27,003 nucleotides of DNA from Syntrophaceae bacterium CG2_30_49_12 (GCA_001873675.1 MNZP01000175.1:1-27003); one strand, 5' to 3'. Shown: positions 8,533 to 16,579, numbered from the stretch's first letter. The notes: a model not told the origin generated them from the letters alone. Numbers and translations are program-made.

Positions 8533-11500
8533 ATGCAAGATAATCGAGACCCTAAAGTAGGGGCCGTAATGGTTGTAGGAGGCGGGATTGCAGGGATCCA
8601 AGCCTCCCTTGACCTTGCAGAATCAGGATATTATGTCTATCTCGTGGAGGCTTCGCCTGCAATCGGTGGGGTAATGGCCCAGTTAGATAAGACCTTTCCC
8701 ACCAACGACTGCGCCATGTGTATCGTTTCCCCCAAATTAGTCGAGGCGGGCCGTCACCTGAATATAGAGATCATCGCTTACTCCGATATCGTGGGGGTGG
8801 AAGGGGAACGGGGAAACTTTGAAGTTACGGTGAACAGGAAGACCCGCTATGTTGATGCGGCAAAATGCACGGGTTGCGGGGAATGTTCCCAGGTCTGTCC
8901 GGTAAATTTGAGAAGTTCTTTTAACGAGGGACTGGGTGATCGGAAAGCGATCTATAAACCGTATCCTCAGGCCTTTCCCAACGTCTTTACTATAGACAAA
9001 GGCAAGCGGGCCCCCTGCGGTCTTACCTGTCCGGCCCGCATCAATGTCCAGGGTTATGTCGCCCTGACGGGGGTTGGGAAGTACAGCGAAGCCCTTTCCC
9101 TGATCTATGAAAATCTCCCCCTGCCCGGGGTATTGGGGCGGATCTGTCCGCATCCCTGCGAAGGAGAGTGCAACCGCGGGGAACTCGATAAGCCGGTGGC
9201 GATCTGTGATTTGAAAAGATTCCTTGCGGATCAGGTGAAAACGGGCATCCCGGTTCCAGGCGGGGAATCCAGGGAGGAACGTGTGGCCATCGCAGGTTCC
9301 GGACCGGCCGGTTTGGCGGCGGCGGCCTTTCTTGCCCGGAAAGGTTATCCGGTCACGATTTTTGAAGCCCTGCCCGTCATGGGAGGGATGCTCTATGCCG
9401 GTATTCCGTCCTATCGTCTTCCCCGGGAGGTTCTCAGCGAGGAGATCGGGAATATCCAGTCTCTGGGCGTAGAGATCAGGACAAACTCCCCTGTCGGGCC
9501 CCATTTTACCTTTGACGACATTTTCCGGGAAGGGTATCGGGCCGTCTTTCTTGCCGTGGGCGCCCACAAGGATCAGAAGCTCGGCATACCGGGCGAAGAT
9601 GATTCTCATGTCATCCCCGGTGTGGTCTTTTTGCGAAAGGTTAATCTCAGTGAAAATCCCCCCTCACCCCCCTTTAGTAAAGGGGGGATGGGGGGATTTT
9701 CAGATGAAAAAGTAGATATCGGAGAACGGGTTTCGGTAATCGGAGGCGGCAATGTGGCTATTGATGCAGCCCGGACAGCCTTGCGCATGGGCGCCAAAGA
9801 GGTCAGCATCATTTATCGCCGCTCTCGCAATGAAATGCCCGCCAATGCAGAGGAGATAGAAGAGGCGGAAGAAGAGGGAGTGAAATTCCTGTTCCTCGCC
9901 GCTCCGACGGAGGTTGTGGCGAAGGATGGCAATACGGTTTCCCTCCGGCTGGTCCGTATGGAATTGAGTGAGCCTGATGCCTCAGGCCGCAAGCGTCCCG
10001 TTCCTGTTCCGGGATCGGACTTTTTTGTTGAATCAAATACCATTATTTCCGCCATCGGCCAGACACCTGACCTATCCTTCATGGAAGGGACGGGGCTCTC
10101 GACAACGGTGCGGGGGACAATTAAGGTTGACCCCCTCACCCTTCAGACCTCAAGGGAAGGCGTCTTTGCGGGAGGAGATGCGGTAACGGGGCCGGGGATC
10201 GCTATTGATGCGGTTGCGGCAGGCAAGGAGGCGGCGGTATCTATTGATCGTTATCTCAGGGGGGAGGATCTCTCCGCGGGGAGACAGCCCTCCATACCCG
10301 AAAAGTCACGGTTTGCGGATATCTACGACGGCCAGCCTAAAGCGTTGCGAGAGACGATGGCGATGATTCCCCTCGAAGAGAGGCGGAAAACCTTTTCCGA
10401 GGTGAAAAAAGGTTTCACGGAAGAAGAGGCCAAGAGGGAGGCGCTCCGCTGTCTCAATTGCGGGCTCTGTTCGGAATGTCTCCAGTGCGTGGACGTTTGC
10501 AAGGCGGAAGCCATCAATCATCAGATGGGGGAAGAGGAGCTAAAATTCCATGTAGGTTCTATTATCCTGAGTCCGGGGTTTGATGAATATGAGGCGGAAA
10601 AATTGACCGCTTATGGGTACGGCCGTTTTGCCAATGTGGTCACCAGCATCCAGTTTGAGCGTATCCTCAGCGCCTCAGGACCGTTCCAGGGAGAAGTTTT
10701 GCGGCCTTCGGACAGCAAGCATCCTAAAAAGATCGCCTGGATACAATGCGCGGGTTCCCGGAATATGACCGGCACTGAAGGAAACGAGTATTGCAGCTCC
10801 ATCTGCTGTATGTATGCTATTAAAGAGGCGATCATCGCCAGGGAACATCAGTCGGATGTGGAGCCGACCATCTTCTATATGGATATCCGCGCCCACGGCA
10901 AGGGTTTCGATGCCTACTACGAGAGGGCAAAAGAGGAGCACGGCGTCCGTTTTGTCCGTTCGATGGTTTCCCGGGTGGCGGAGAGACCCCAGTCCAAAAA
11001 CCTGATGATCACTTACGTAGATGCCGAAAATCGGCTTCAGGAAGAGGAATTCGATCTGGTTGTCCTTTCCGTGGGGATTACACCCTCGAAGGGAGCGACG
11101 GAGATCGCGCGGAAACTCGGCATAGAAGTGGATGCCTACGGCTTCTGCAAAACCGATGTTTTCTCTCCTCTCGACACCAGCCGCCCCGGCATCCATGTTT
11201 GCGGCACTTTTCAGAGTCCCAAGGATATCCCGGAGACCGTCGCCCAGGCCAGCGGCGCGGTAGCCAACGCCTCGGCTCCCTTGGCCTCCGTGCGTGGAAC
11301 CATGACAAAGAAGAAGGAATACCCCCCGGAGATAGATGTCCGGGAAGAGGAACCGAGGATCGGAGTCTTCGTCTGCCACTGCGGGAGCAATATCGGAGGC
11401 GTGGTCAATGTCCCCGACGTGAAGGAATATGTGCGCAGCCTGGATAACGTGGTCTATGCAGACGAGAGTCTTTATACCTGCTCCCAGGATACCCAGGAAA

Positions 11501-13023
11501 AGATTAAAGATGCGATCAAAGAGCACAACCTGAATCGCGTCATCGTTGCCTCATGTTCTCCGAGGACGCATGAGCACCTTTTCCGTTCGACTATCCAGGA
11601 GGCCGGGTTAAACAAATACCTCTTTGAGATGGCCAATATCCGTGATCAGTGCTCCTGGGTCCACATGCGCGAGAAAGAAAAAGCGACCGGCAAGGCCAAA
11701 GACCTTGTCCGGATGGCCGTGGCCAATGCGAGGTTGATCCGGCCCCTCGATGAACAGTCCATATCTGTCATCCCGAGGGGGTTGGTCATCGGCGGGGGGG
11801 TGGCAGGGATGACGGCATCCCTTAAACTGGCCCAGCAGGGATATGAGGTCTTTCTTATCGAAAAGGAGGCCGAATTAGGGGGGATGGCAAGGAATATTCA
11901 CCACACGATTGAAGGCGGGGATGTCCAGGCATATCTGCAGGATTTAATCGGCCAGGTAACCGCCAACCCTTTAATCGTCGTCATCACCAATGCGCTGATC
12001 GTTGATTTTAGCGGCTCCAGGGGGAACTTTTCCACCGGGGTCATGGTGGCCCCGAACATGTACTATCGGAAGATCGAGCATGGGGTAACGATCGTGGCCA
12101 CGGGCGCCGAAGAGTGGAAACCCACGGAATATCTCTATGGGGAGGATCCCCGGATCGTCACCCAGTTGGAACTGGAAGGCAGCATTGCCTCCCATTCAGA
12201 GGAAATGGCACAGTTAAAGTTAAAGCAGGTGGTGATGATTCAATGTGTAGGATCAAGAAATGAAGAAAGACCTTACTGTAGCCGTGTCTGTTGCGCGGAA
12301 GCAGTGAAGAACGCTCTCAAGTTAAAGTCGCTCAATCCCGGCATGAAGATCTACATCCTCTATAGAGATATGCGGACATATGGACTCCTCGAATCTTACT
12401 ATACGAAGGCCCGGGAGGAAGGGATTATGTTTGTCAGATATGATCCCGGCAATAAACCTGAAGTCAAAAAGGAGGGTAAAGATATCTCTGTTTCCTTCGT
12501 GGATGATTCCATCGGAGAAAGGATATCTTTGAAGCCTGATCTCCTGGTTCTTTCCGCTGCCACCATTCCGAGAGAAAATAAGGAATTGGCGGCCCTCTTG
12601 AAAGTGCCGCGTACGGCGGAGGGATTTTTCTTAGAAGCCCACATGAAGTTGAGACCGGTGGATTTTGCCACCGATGGTCTCTACCTGGCCGGGACGGGAC
12701 ACGGCCCGAAATTGATCAGCGAGACCATTTCTCAGGCAATGGCCGCCGCCGCGCGGGCCTGCACGATTTTGTCCAAAGAGAAGATGCAGGTGGGGGGAGT
12801 AGTGGCGGTAGTGGAAGGAGAACGGTGCGCGGCATGTCTGACCTGTGTGAGGGTCTGCCCCTATGGAGTGCCGGCGATTAATGAACGGGGTGAGGCACAG
12901 ATTGATATCGTGAAGTGCAAGGGCTGTGGGACCTGTGTAGCGGAGTGTCCGGCCATGGCGATAGAACTGATGCATTTTCGCGAAGCCCAGCTTGAGGCCA
13001 AATGCCAGGCACTCATGTTGTAA
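8533..13023 (+). CDS. hdrA: Giant HdrA: two HdrA modules fused with a GltD-like NAD(P)H module
   Basis: This is a 1496-residue flavin/iron-sulfur protein. Residues ~12-125 form an HdrA FAD motif (GGGIAG) with C112-x2-C115-x2-C118-x3-C122. Residues ~155-575 are a GltD-like module: a cysteine-rich N-terminal part from C162, an FAD Rossmann motif near 251 (AGSGPAG) and a nucleotide-binding motif near 400 (GGGNVAID). Residues ~600-930 resume HdrA, with a Cys-rich motif from C640. A second, complete HdrA starts near C948 (CHCGSN), has a further GGGVAG motif, and ends with two ferredoxin clusters from C1432 and C1462. The GltD part suggests NAD(P)H as electron donor. Two HdrA flavins raise the possibility of electron bifurcation, as proposed for the related Moorella complex. 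Residues 373-390 are encoded by a palindromic repeat (9651-9702). The start has AAGAGGAAG upstream. Confidence 0.9.
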   Translation: MQDNRDPKVGAVMVVGGGIAGIQASLDLAESGYYVYLVEASPAIGGVMAQLDKTFPTNDCAMCIVSPKLVEAGRHLNIEIIAYSDIVGVEGERGNFEVTVNRKTRYVDAAKCTGCGECSQVCPVNLRSSFNEGLGDRKAIYKPYPQAFPNVFTIDKGKRAPCGLTCPARINVQGYVALTGVGKYSEALSLIYENLPLPGVLGRICPHPCEGECNRGELDKPVAICDLKRFLADQVKTGIPVPGGESREERVAIAGSGPAGLAAAAFLARKGYPVTIFEALPVMGGMLYAGIPSYRLPREVLSEEIGNIQSLGVEIRTNSPVGPHFTFDDIFREGYRAVFLAVGAHKDQKLGIPGEDDSHVIPGVVFLRKVNLSENPPSPPFSKGGMGGFSDEKVDIGERVSVIGGGNVAIDAARTALRMGAKEVSIIYRRSRNEMPANAEEIEEAEEEGVKFLFLAAPTEVVAKDGNTVSLRLVRMELSEPDASGRKRPVPVPGSDFFVESNTIISAIGQTPDLSFMEGTGLSTTVRGTIKVDPLTLQTSREGVFAGGDAVTGPGIAIDAVAAGKEAAVSIDRYLRGEDLSAGRQPSIPEKSRFADIYDGQPKALRETMAMIPLEERRKTFSEVKKGFTEEEAKREALRCLNCGLCSECLQCVDVCKAEAINHQMGEEELKFHVGSIILSPGFDEYEAEKLTAYGYGRFANVVTSIQFERILSASGPFQGEVLRPSDSKHPKKIAWIQCAGSRNMTGTEGNEYCSSICCMYAIKEAIIAREHQSDVEPTIFYMDIRAHGKGFDAYYERAKEEHGVRFVRSMVSRVAERPQSKNLMITYVDAENRLQEEEFDLVVLSVGITPSKGATEIARKLGIEVDAYGFCKTDVFSPLDTSRPGIHVCGTFQSPKDIPETVAQASGAVANASAPLASVRGTMTKKKEYPPEIDVREEEPRIGVFVCHCGSNIGGVVNVPDVKEYVRSLDNVVYADESLYTCSQDTQEKIKDAIKEHNLNRVIVASCSPRTHEHLFRSTIQEAGLNKYLFEMANIRDQCSWVHMREKEKATGKAKDLVRMAVANARLIRPLDEQSISVIPRGLVIGGGVAGMTASLKLAQQGYEVFLIEKEAELGGMARNIHHTIEGGDVQAYLQDLIGQVTANPLIVVITNALIVDFSGSRGNFSTGVMVAPNMYYRKIEHGVTIVATGAEEWKPTEYLYGEDPRIVTQLELEGSIASHSEEMAQLKLKQVVMIQCVGSRNEERPYCSRVCCAEAVKNALKLKSLNPGMKIYILYRDMRTYGLLESYYTKAREEGIMFVRYDPGNKPEVKKEGKDISVSFVDDSIGERISLKPDLLVLSAATIPRENKELAALLKVPRTAEGFFLEAHMKLRPVDFATDGLYLAGTGHGPKLISETISQAMAAAARACTILSKEKMQVGGVVAVVEGERCAACLTCVRVCPYGVPAINERGEAQIDIVKCKGCGTCVAECPAMAIELMHFREAQLEAKCQALML
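9651..9702. repeat. In-frame palindromic repeat inside hdrA
   Basis: This 52-base near-perfect palindrome runs from TGAAAATCCCCCC through a CTTTAGTAAAG centre to GGGGGATTTTCA. The arms differ only by a TCA/AT swap. It encodes residues 373-390 of HdrA, rich in Pro, Gly and Ser, between a conserved VFLRKVN segment and the second nucleotide-binding motif of the GltD-like module. The length keeps the frame open. The low-complexity peptide is likely a surface loop. Confidence 0.9.
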
Positions 13024-13024
13024 G

Positions 13025-13080
13025 TGGAGGGCCACGCTGCGTCGTGGCTGATAACGGGCGCGACAAAGCGCGCCCCTCCA
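13025..13080. repeat. Composite inverted-repeat element after hdrA
   Basis: The ends TGGAGGG (13025-13031) and CCCTCCA (13074-13080) are inverted. Inside are two hairpins: GCCACG/CGTGGC (13031-13048), a variant of the dispersed hairpin repeat, and GGGCGCG/CGCGCCC (13056-13075, loop ACAAAG). It starts one base after the hdrA stop. It could act as an mRNA 3' structure or as a small non-autonomous repeat. There is no T-run. Confidence 0.75.
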
Positions 13081-13095
13081 ATGCGGAAGGAGGAG

Positions 13096-13115
13096 GGCCA
13101 CGCTCTGTCGTGGCC
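13096..13115. repeat. Dispersed hairpin repeat, copy 4
   Basis: GGCCACG and CGTGGCC pair around the loop CTCTGT, and GGAGG precedes the stem as in the other copies. It lies 17 bases before the mvhD start. Confidence 0.8.
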
Positions 13116-13132
13116 ATTAAAAGTGAAGAGAA

Positions 13133-13564
13133 ATGACAGAAATTAAAGATAATGGTTTTGAGCCGGAGATTATCGCTTTTTGTTGCGACTATTGAGCCTA
13201 TACCGCAGCGGACCTGGCAGGTTCGATGAGACTCAACTATCCTAGCAATGTGAAGATCGTGAAGATCCCCTGTACGGGAAGGGTGGATATCATGATGATT
13301 CTTCGCGCCTTCGAGTCCGGGGTTGATGGTGTATTTGTGGCGGGATGTCTCGAGGGAGAATGCCATTTCCTGAAAGGTAATCTGAGGGCGAAGAAACGTG
13401 TTCAGTATGTAAAGGGATTGCTGGATGAGTCGGGGATTGATGGGGCGCGTGTGGAGATGTACAACTTGTCCGCTGCTCAAGGACAGCGGTTTGCCGCCGT
13501 GGCAAGAGAGATGACGGAAAAGGTCCGCTTACTGGGACCGTCGCCCGTAAAAATAGGTAGATAG
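13133..13564 (+). CDS. mvhD: MvhD/VhuD-type iron-sulfur subunit, predicted selenoprotein (UGA at codon 21)
   Basis: Read through TGA 13193-13195, the frame from ATG 13133 to TAG 13562-13564 gives 143 residues, the usual MvhD size. The sequence around the UGA, I-I-A-F-C17-C18-D-Y-U21-A-Y-T-A-A-D-L-A-G, aligns with the family N-terminus, where a Cys normally sits at the U position. The downstream family motifs PCTGRVD and GCLEGECHF stay in frame. MvhD is the small [2Fe-2S] protein that passes electrons to HdrA. Its methanogen homologue VhuD is a known selenoprotein. The gene sits between hdrA and metV, as in Moorella-type MTHFR clusters. A hairpin suitable as a SECIS follows the UGA. Starting at the later ATG (13226) would lose the metal-binding N-terminus. 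The ribosome-binding site is weak (GTGAAGAG). The alternative, a nonsense mutation, is less likely given the exact Cys/Sec alignment and the selenium genes downstream. Confidence 0.87.
13193..13228 (+). promoter_or_regulatory. UGA selenocysteine codon and candidate bacterial SECIS hairpin
   Basis: Eleven bases after the UGA begins a hairpin at 13206-13228. A 7-bp stem (13209-13215 with 13219-13225, including one G-U pair) is capped by the three-base loop GGC. Two more pairs lie below one mismatch. The loop falls 23 bases after the U of the UGA, within the spacing known for bacterial SECIS elements, where guanines in the apical loop contact SelB. The fold was paired by hand and no energy was computed. 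Confidence 0.55.
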
Positions 13565-13675
13565 GCTGAAGGCTGAAGGCTGTTAGGACCAGCCCCCTGT
13601 ATTTTAGACAGCCGAGACGGCTGTCCTACCTCGTAGGTAGCTATACAACACAGTGGGACAGGCGTCTCGCCTGTC
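13564..13675. repeat. Repeat-packed gap between mvhD and metV
   Basis: The 126-base gap starts with a GGCTGAA heptamer array (13564-13582), whose first G is the last base of the mvhD stop codon. Three hairpins follow: GACAGCC/GGCTGTC (13607-13625), CTACCT/AGGTAG (13626-13640) and GACAGGCG/CGCCTGTC (13657-13675). The last ends just before the metV ribosome-binding site GGAGG. No T-run follows any of them, so read-through into metV is expected. Confidence 0.8.
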
Positions 13676-13690
13676 ATATCGGAGGAAGCA

Positions 13691-14359
13691 ATGATTGTAG
13701 CAAATCGTAAACCCCTGGAAGAGATTTTAGAGATGATCAGACCCTATAAGAAGATTCTCCTTTTGGGATGCAATGAATGTGTGACGGTCTGCGCGGCGGG
13801 GGGACAGCGGGAAGTAGGAGTTCTCGCTTCGGAGTTGCGACTCTCCCGGGCAAAAGATGGGAATGAGATTGAAATAAGGGAACACACCCTGGAACGTCAA
13901 TGCGATCATGAATACATTGATCAGATCCGTCCCTTCGTGGGAGACTATGAAATTGTTCTCTCCATGGCCTGTGGGGCCGGGGTTCAATATGTGGCGGAGA
14001 CTTGCCGGTCGAAATTAGTGGTTCCGGCGGTCGATACTACCTTCCTGGGGGTGACCATGGAGCAGGGGGTATGGTCGGAGCGATGCCAGGGCTGTGGGAA
14101 CTGTATCCTGGATAAGACGGGTGGAATATGTCCGATTGCCCGTTGTGCGAAGAGTTTGCTTAATGGCCCCTGCGGTGGTTCTTCAGGAGGTAAGTGTGAG
14201 ATTGACAAGGAGGTTGACTGCGGCTGGCAGTTGATTATAGATCGGTTGCAGGAACTCGGCCAGATGGACCGTTATGAGGAGATCATTCCGGTTAAAGATT
14301 GGACGACGGCAAGAGATGGGGGGCCACGGAAGAGGATGAGGGAGGATTTGAGGCTATGA
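13691..14359 (+). CDS. metV: MetV, zinc/iron-sulfur partner of methylene-THF reductase
   Basis: This 222-residue protein has the layout of MetV (MTHFR C-terminal zinc domain family). Its N-terminal segment KKILLLGCNECVTVCAAGG holds three cysteines. The C-terminal cysteine-rich part has C132-x2-C135-x2-C138-x8-C147-P, then an R-C-A-K-S-L-L-N-G-P-C-G-G segment. MetV connects the MetF flavoprotein to the Hdr/Mvh electron-transfer subunits in acetogens. It has GGAGGAAG before the ATG and shares ATGA with metF, which implies translational coupling and a 1:1 complex. Confidence 0.92.
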   Translation: MIVANRKPLEEILEMIRPYKKILLLGCNECVTVCAAGGQREVGVLASELRLSRAKDGNEIEIREHTLERQCDHEYIDQIRPFVGDYEIVLSMACGAGVQYVAETCRSKLVVPAVDTTFLGVTMEQGVWSERCQGCGNCILDKTGGICPIARCAKSLLNGPCGGSSGGKCEIDKEVDCGWQLIIDRLQELGQMDRYEEIIPVKDWTTARDGGPRKRMREDLRL

Positions 14360-15285
14360 CGAACACCGGATCAAACATTGAGCGGATCCTGGATACGGGA
14401 GGATTTGTAGTGACCTCGGAGTGTGGCCCGCCGCGAGGCGCCGATGCGGGAGTGGTCCGTAAAAAGGGAGAGCTGCTCAGGGGAGTAGTGGATGCGGTCA
14501 ATGTAACGGATAATCAGACCTCGGTAGTAAGGATGTCCTCCCTTTCCGCTTGTGTGATCTTAAAAGAAATGGGCTTTGATCCGATACTCCAGATGGTATG
14601 CCGGGACCGGAATCGCATTGCGCTCCAGAGCGATCTTCTCGGTGCGGCGGCGCTGGGGATCAACAATGTCCTCTGTCTTTCCGGGGATCATCAGAAGTTT
14701 GGAGATCATCCGCAGGCGAAAAATGTATTTGACATAGATTCCATCCAGTTGATTCAGGCCGTGAGAAGAATGAGGGATGAGGGAAAATTTATCGGCGGCG
14801 AGGAGATTAAGGGAAAACCCGTGCTTTTTATCGGGGCGGCGGCGAATCCTTTTGCCGATCCCTTTGAGATACGGGCGCCCCGGTTGGGAAAGAAGGTAAA
14901 GGCCGGGTGTGAATTTATCCAGACGCAGTGTATCTACAATCTGGAGCGGTTTGAACGCTGGATGGCAATGGTGAGAGACCGGGGGCTGCATGAAAAATGC
15001 GCCATCCTGGCAGGGGTGACGCCCTTTAAATCAGTGGGAATGGCAAAGTACATGAAAAATCAGGTGCCGGGGATGGATGTGCCCGATGAGATGATCGAAC
15101 GTATGAAAGGGGTGCCAAAGGAGAAGCAAACGGAGGAAGGGATAAAAATCTGTGTGGAGACGATCCAGAGATTAAGAGAGATCCCCGGCGTCCGGGGGAT
15201 ACACATCATGGCCATTGAGTGGGAGGACAGGGTGTCGGAGATTGCCAAAGCGGCAGGTCTCCTGCCAAGACCTCAATTACCGTGA
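14356..15285 (+). CDS. metF: Methylenetetrahydrofolate reductase
   Basis: The product is 309 residues from the ATG at 14356, which overlaps the metV stop (ATGA). An in-frame ATG at 14299 lies inside metV and is not preferred. It is an FAD TIM-barrel MetF protein with the signatures VVTSECGPPRGAD, VNVTDNQ, LCLSGDHQ, GAAANPF and CEFIQTQCIYN. It reduces methylene-THF to methyl-THF, the substrate of AcsE seven genes upstream. Gene order hdrCBA-mvhD-metV-metF indicates it takes electrons through the Hdr/Mvh subunits. It is the last gene of the long plus-strand cluster, and a 54-base gap separates it from the next gene. Confidence 0.94.
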   Translation: MTNTGSNIERILDTGGFVVTSECGPPRGADAGVVRKKGELLRGVVDAVNVTDNQTSVVRMSSLSACVILKEMGFDPILQMVCRDRNRIALQSDLLGAAALGINNVLCLSGDHQKFGDHPQAKNVFDIDSIQLIQAVRRMRDEGKFIGGEEIKGKPVLFIGAAANPFADPFEIRAPRLGKKVKAGCEFIQTQCIYNLERFERWMAMVRDRGLHEKCAILAGVTPFKSVGMAKYMKNQVPGMDVPDEMIERMKGVPKEKQTEEGIKICVETIQRLREIPGVRGIHIMAIEWEDRVSEIAKAAGLLPRPQLP

Positions 15286-15339
15286 ATTATAGCAAGGTAC
15301 AACGTTTACCATAGACCTCCCATGTAAAGTGAGGGTGGC

Positions 15340-16347
15340 ATGATAAAAATCTTAATTGTGGATGACGAAGAAGGCGTCAGGAGATCTCTGAAAAAGGTCC
15401 TGCAAAATGACGACTACGAGATTCTTTTAGCAGAAAACGGTATGGAAGCTATTGAAATCGTTCAAAAGCTGATCAATGAAATAGAAACTGTCATCTCAGA
15501 TTTCAAGATGCCCGGCCTGAACGGTTTGGAAACACTAACAGAAATCGGCAAGATTAACCCCGAAATTATCAAGGTTATCCTGACTGGCTATGCAACCCTT
15601 GATCGTGCCATAGAAAGCGTTAATTCGGACATTGACGGTTTCTTAACTAAACCCTTCAACAACAATGAAATCAGACTGAAGATTAAGGAATTTCACGTCA
15701 AAAAAAGGTTGAAACAATTCGTGCCTGATCAGGTTATTAAAGAACTGCAAAAATTCAGCAAAAACTTAGACCCTCGGGACCAGAGAATAACTATTCTTTT
15801 CACGGACATCCGTGGATTCTCTAAAATATCCGAATCTCTGACTCCCCAAGGGTTATCAGAACTTCTCAATCTTAATTATTTTTACCCACTTGATAACATC
15901 ATCTTTGCATTTAATGGCACACTCGATAAACACATCGGCGACAGCATTATGGGAATATTCGGTGCCCCGATTACCCAGAATGATGATGCACGCAGAGCGG
16001 TTGCCTGCGCAATCGAAATGCGTAAAAAAATTGCCAAGATAAATAGGGAAATGAGCAAAAAAAATATTAAGATTCCCGTTGGCTTCGGGATCAGCACAGG
16101 TGAAGCCAGGGTGGGAATTTTTGGGTCAACAATCAGGAAAGAATATACAGCCCTTGGTAGGCCCGTCAATTTAGCAGCGAGACTGGAACGGATCGCTCTA
16201 GAGGACCAAATCATTATCTGTAGCGAAACTTTCACGGCGGTAAAAGATTTCTTCAAGGTTGAGAAGATAGACCCCGTAAACCTCAGGGGGATGGGAGGAG
16301 AAAGGATGATCTATAACGTCATTGACGCGCTTTCGACCATCAATTAA
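15340..16347 (+). CDS. Response regulator fused to class III adenylate/guanylate cyclase
   Basis: This 335-residue protein has a receiver domain (1-120) with D8-D9, the phospho-acceptor D54, T82 and K104. A short linker leads to a class III cyclase domain (~148-335). The cyclase shows both metal-binding aspartates, D156 in LFTDIRGF and D201 in KHIGDSIMG, and a FGSTIRKEYTALGRPVNLAARLE stretch that resembles the catalytic Asn/Arg region of active enzymes. K197 is at a position linked to ATP choice, so cAMP is the likely product. No histidine kinase lies beside it. The gene is visibly richer in A+T than the operon before it, which may mean a different origin. Its target and signal are unknown. 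Confidence 0.9.
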   Translation: MIKILIVDDEEGVRRSLKKVLQNDDYEILLAENGMEAIEIVQKLINEIETVISDFKMPGLNGLETLTEIGKINPEIIKVILTGYATLDRAIESVNSDIDGFLTKPFNNNEIRLKIKEFHVKKRLKQFVPDQVIKELQKFSKNLDPRDQRITILFTDIRGFSKISESLTPQGLSELLNLNYFYPLDNIIFAFNGTLDKHIGDSIMGIFGAPITQNDDARRAVACAIEMRKKIAKINREMSKKNIKIPVGFGISTGEARVGIFGSTIRKEYTALGRPVNLAARLERIALEDQIIICSETFTAVKDFFKVEKIDPVNLRGMGGERMIYNVIDALSTIN

Positions 16348-16349
16348 AG

Positions 16350-16380
16350 CCCCCTCGCCCTCCGTGGGAGGGGGAGGGGG
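16350..16380 (+). terminator. GC-rich hairpin after the cyclase gene
   Basis: The arms 16350-16363 (CCCCCTCGCCCTCC) and 16367-16380 pair over 14 positions with one mismatch and a 3-base loop. It starts three bases after the stop codon. An A/T-rich stretch follows but there is no clean T-run, so it may be a terminator or a transcript-end stabiliser. Confidence 0.5.
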
Positions 16381-16389
16381 AATATAAAC

Positions 16390-16509
16390 TTATTTCTCGT
16401 AACAGTTCACACCATAAATCTCGCTTATGGGAAATTTTGTCGTCATCCGATAGCACTCTATCACCAAATCCATTGCTTTCTGCCAAACCTCTAAATTAGG
16501 TGCGTACAT
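16390..16509 (-). pseudogene. Remnant of a four-helix-bundle (23S rRNA intervening-sequence type) protein gene
   Basis: The minus strand encodes 39 residues, beginning MYAPNLEVWQKAMDLVIECY and reaching KFPISEIYG before a divergent tail and a stop. This is the N-terminal third of the S23/IVP-type four-helix-bundle family, whose members start with NLEVWQKAMDL and run to about 115-125 residues. The rest is missing. The remnant sits next to a MITE-like inverted repeat, so disruption by repeat activity is plausible. It is almost surely non-functional. Confidence 0.75.
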
Positions 16510-16579
16510 ATCAACCTTCCGTACCTTGTCAATTTTTATTAGATGAACTGCCCTGCCTTATACCAATTCTAAATCAAAG

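Noticed and set aside
8737..9609. Long minus-strand reading frame (about 290 codons) opposite hdrA; similar ones at 10675-11526 and 1564-2175
   Set aside because: No recognisable protein family. They lie fully opposite strongly conserved genes, as expected from G+C-rich codon use.
9651..9702. Intrinsic terminator inside hdrA
   Set aside because: The palindrome is not followed by a T-run and the frame stays open through it.
13181..13225. Nonsense mutation (pseudogene) in mvhD
   Set aside because: The stop is UGA and falls at a known Cys/Sec position, the rest is intact, and the locus is rich in selenium genes.
13226..13564. Short 112-residue MvhD from ATG 13226
   Set aside because: Conserved family sequence lies upstream in the same frame, interrupted only by the UGA that aligns with a Cys. 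A selenocysteine reading explains both.
14299..14355. Earlier metF start at ATG 14299
   Set aside because: It lies within metV. The ATGA overlap at 14356 fits the known protein N-terminus and coupling.
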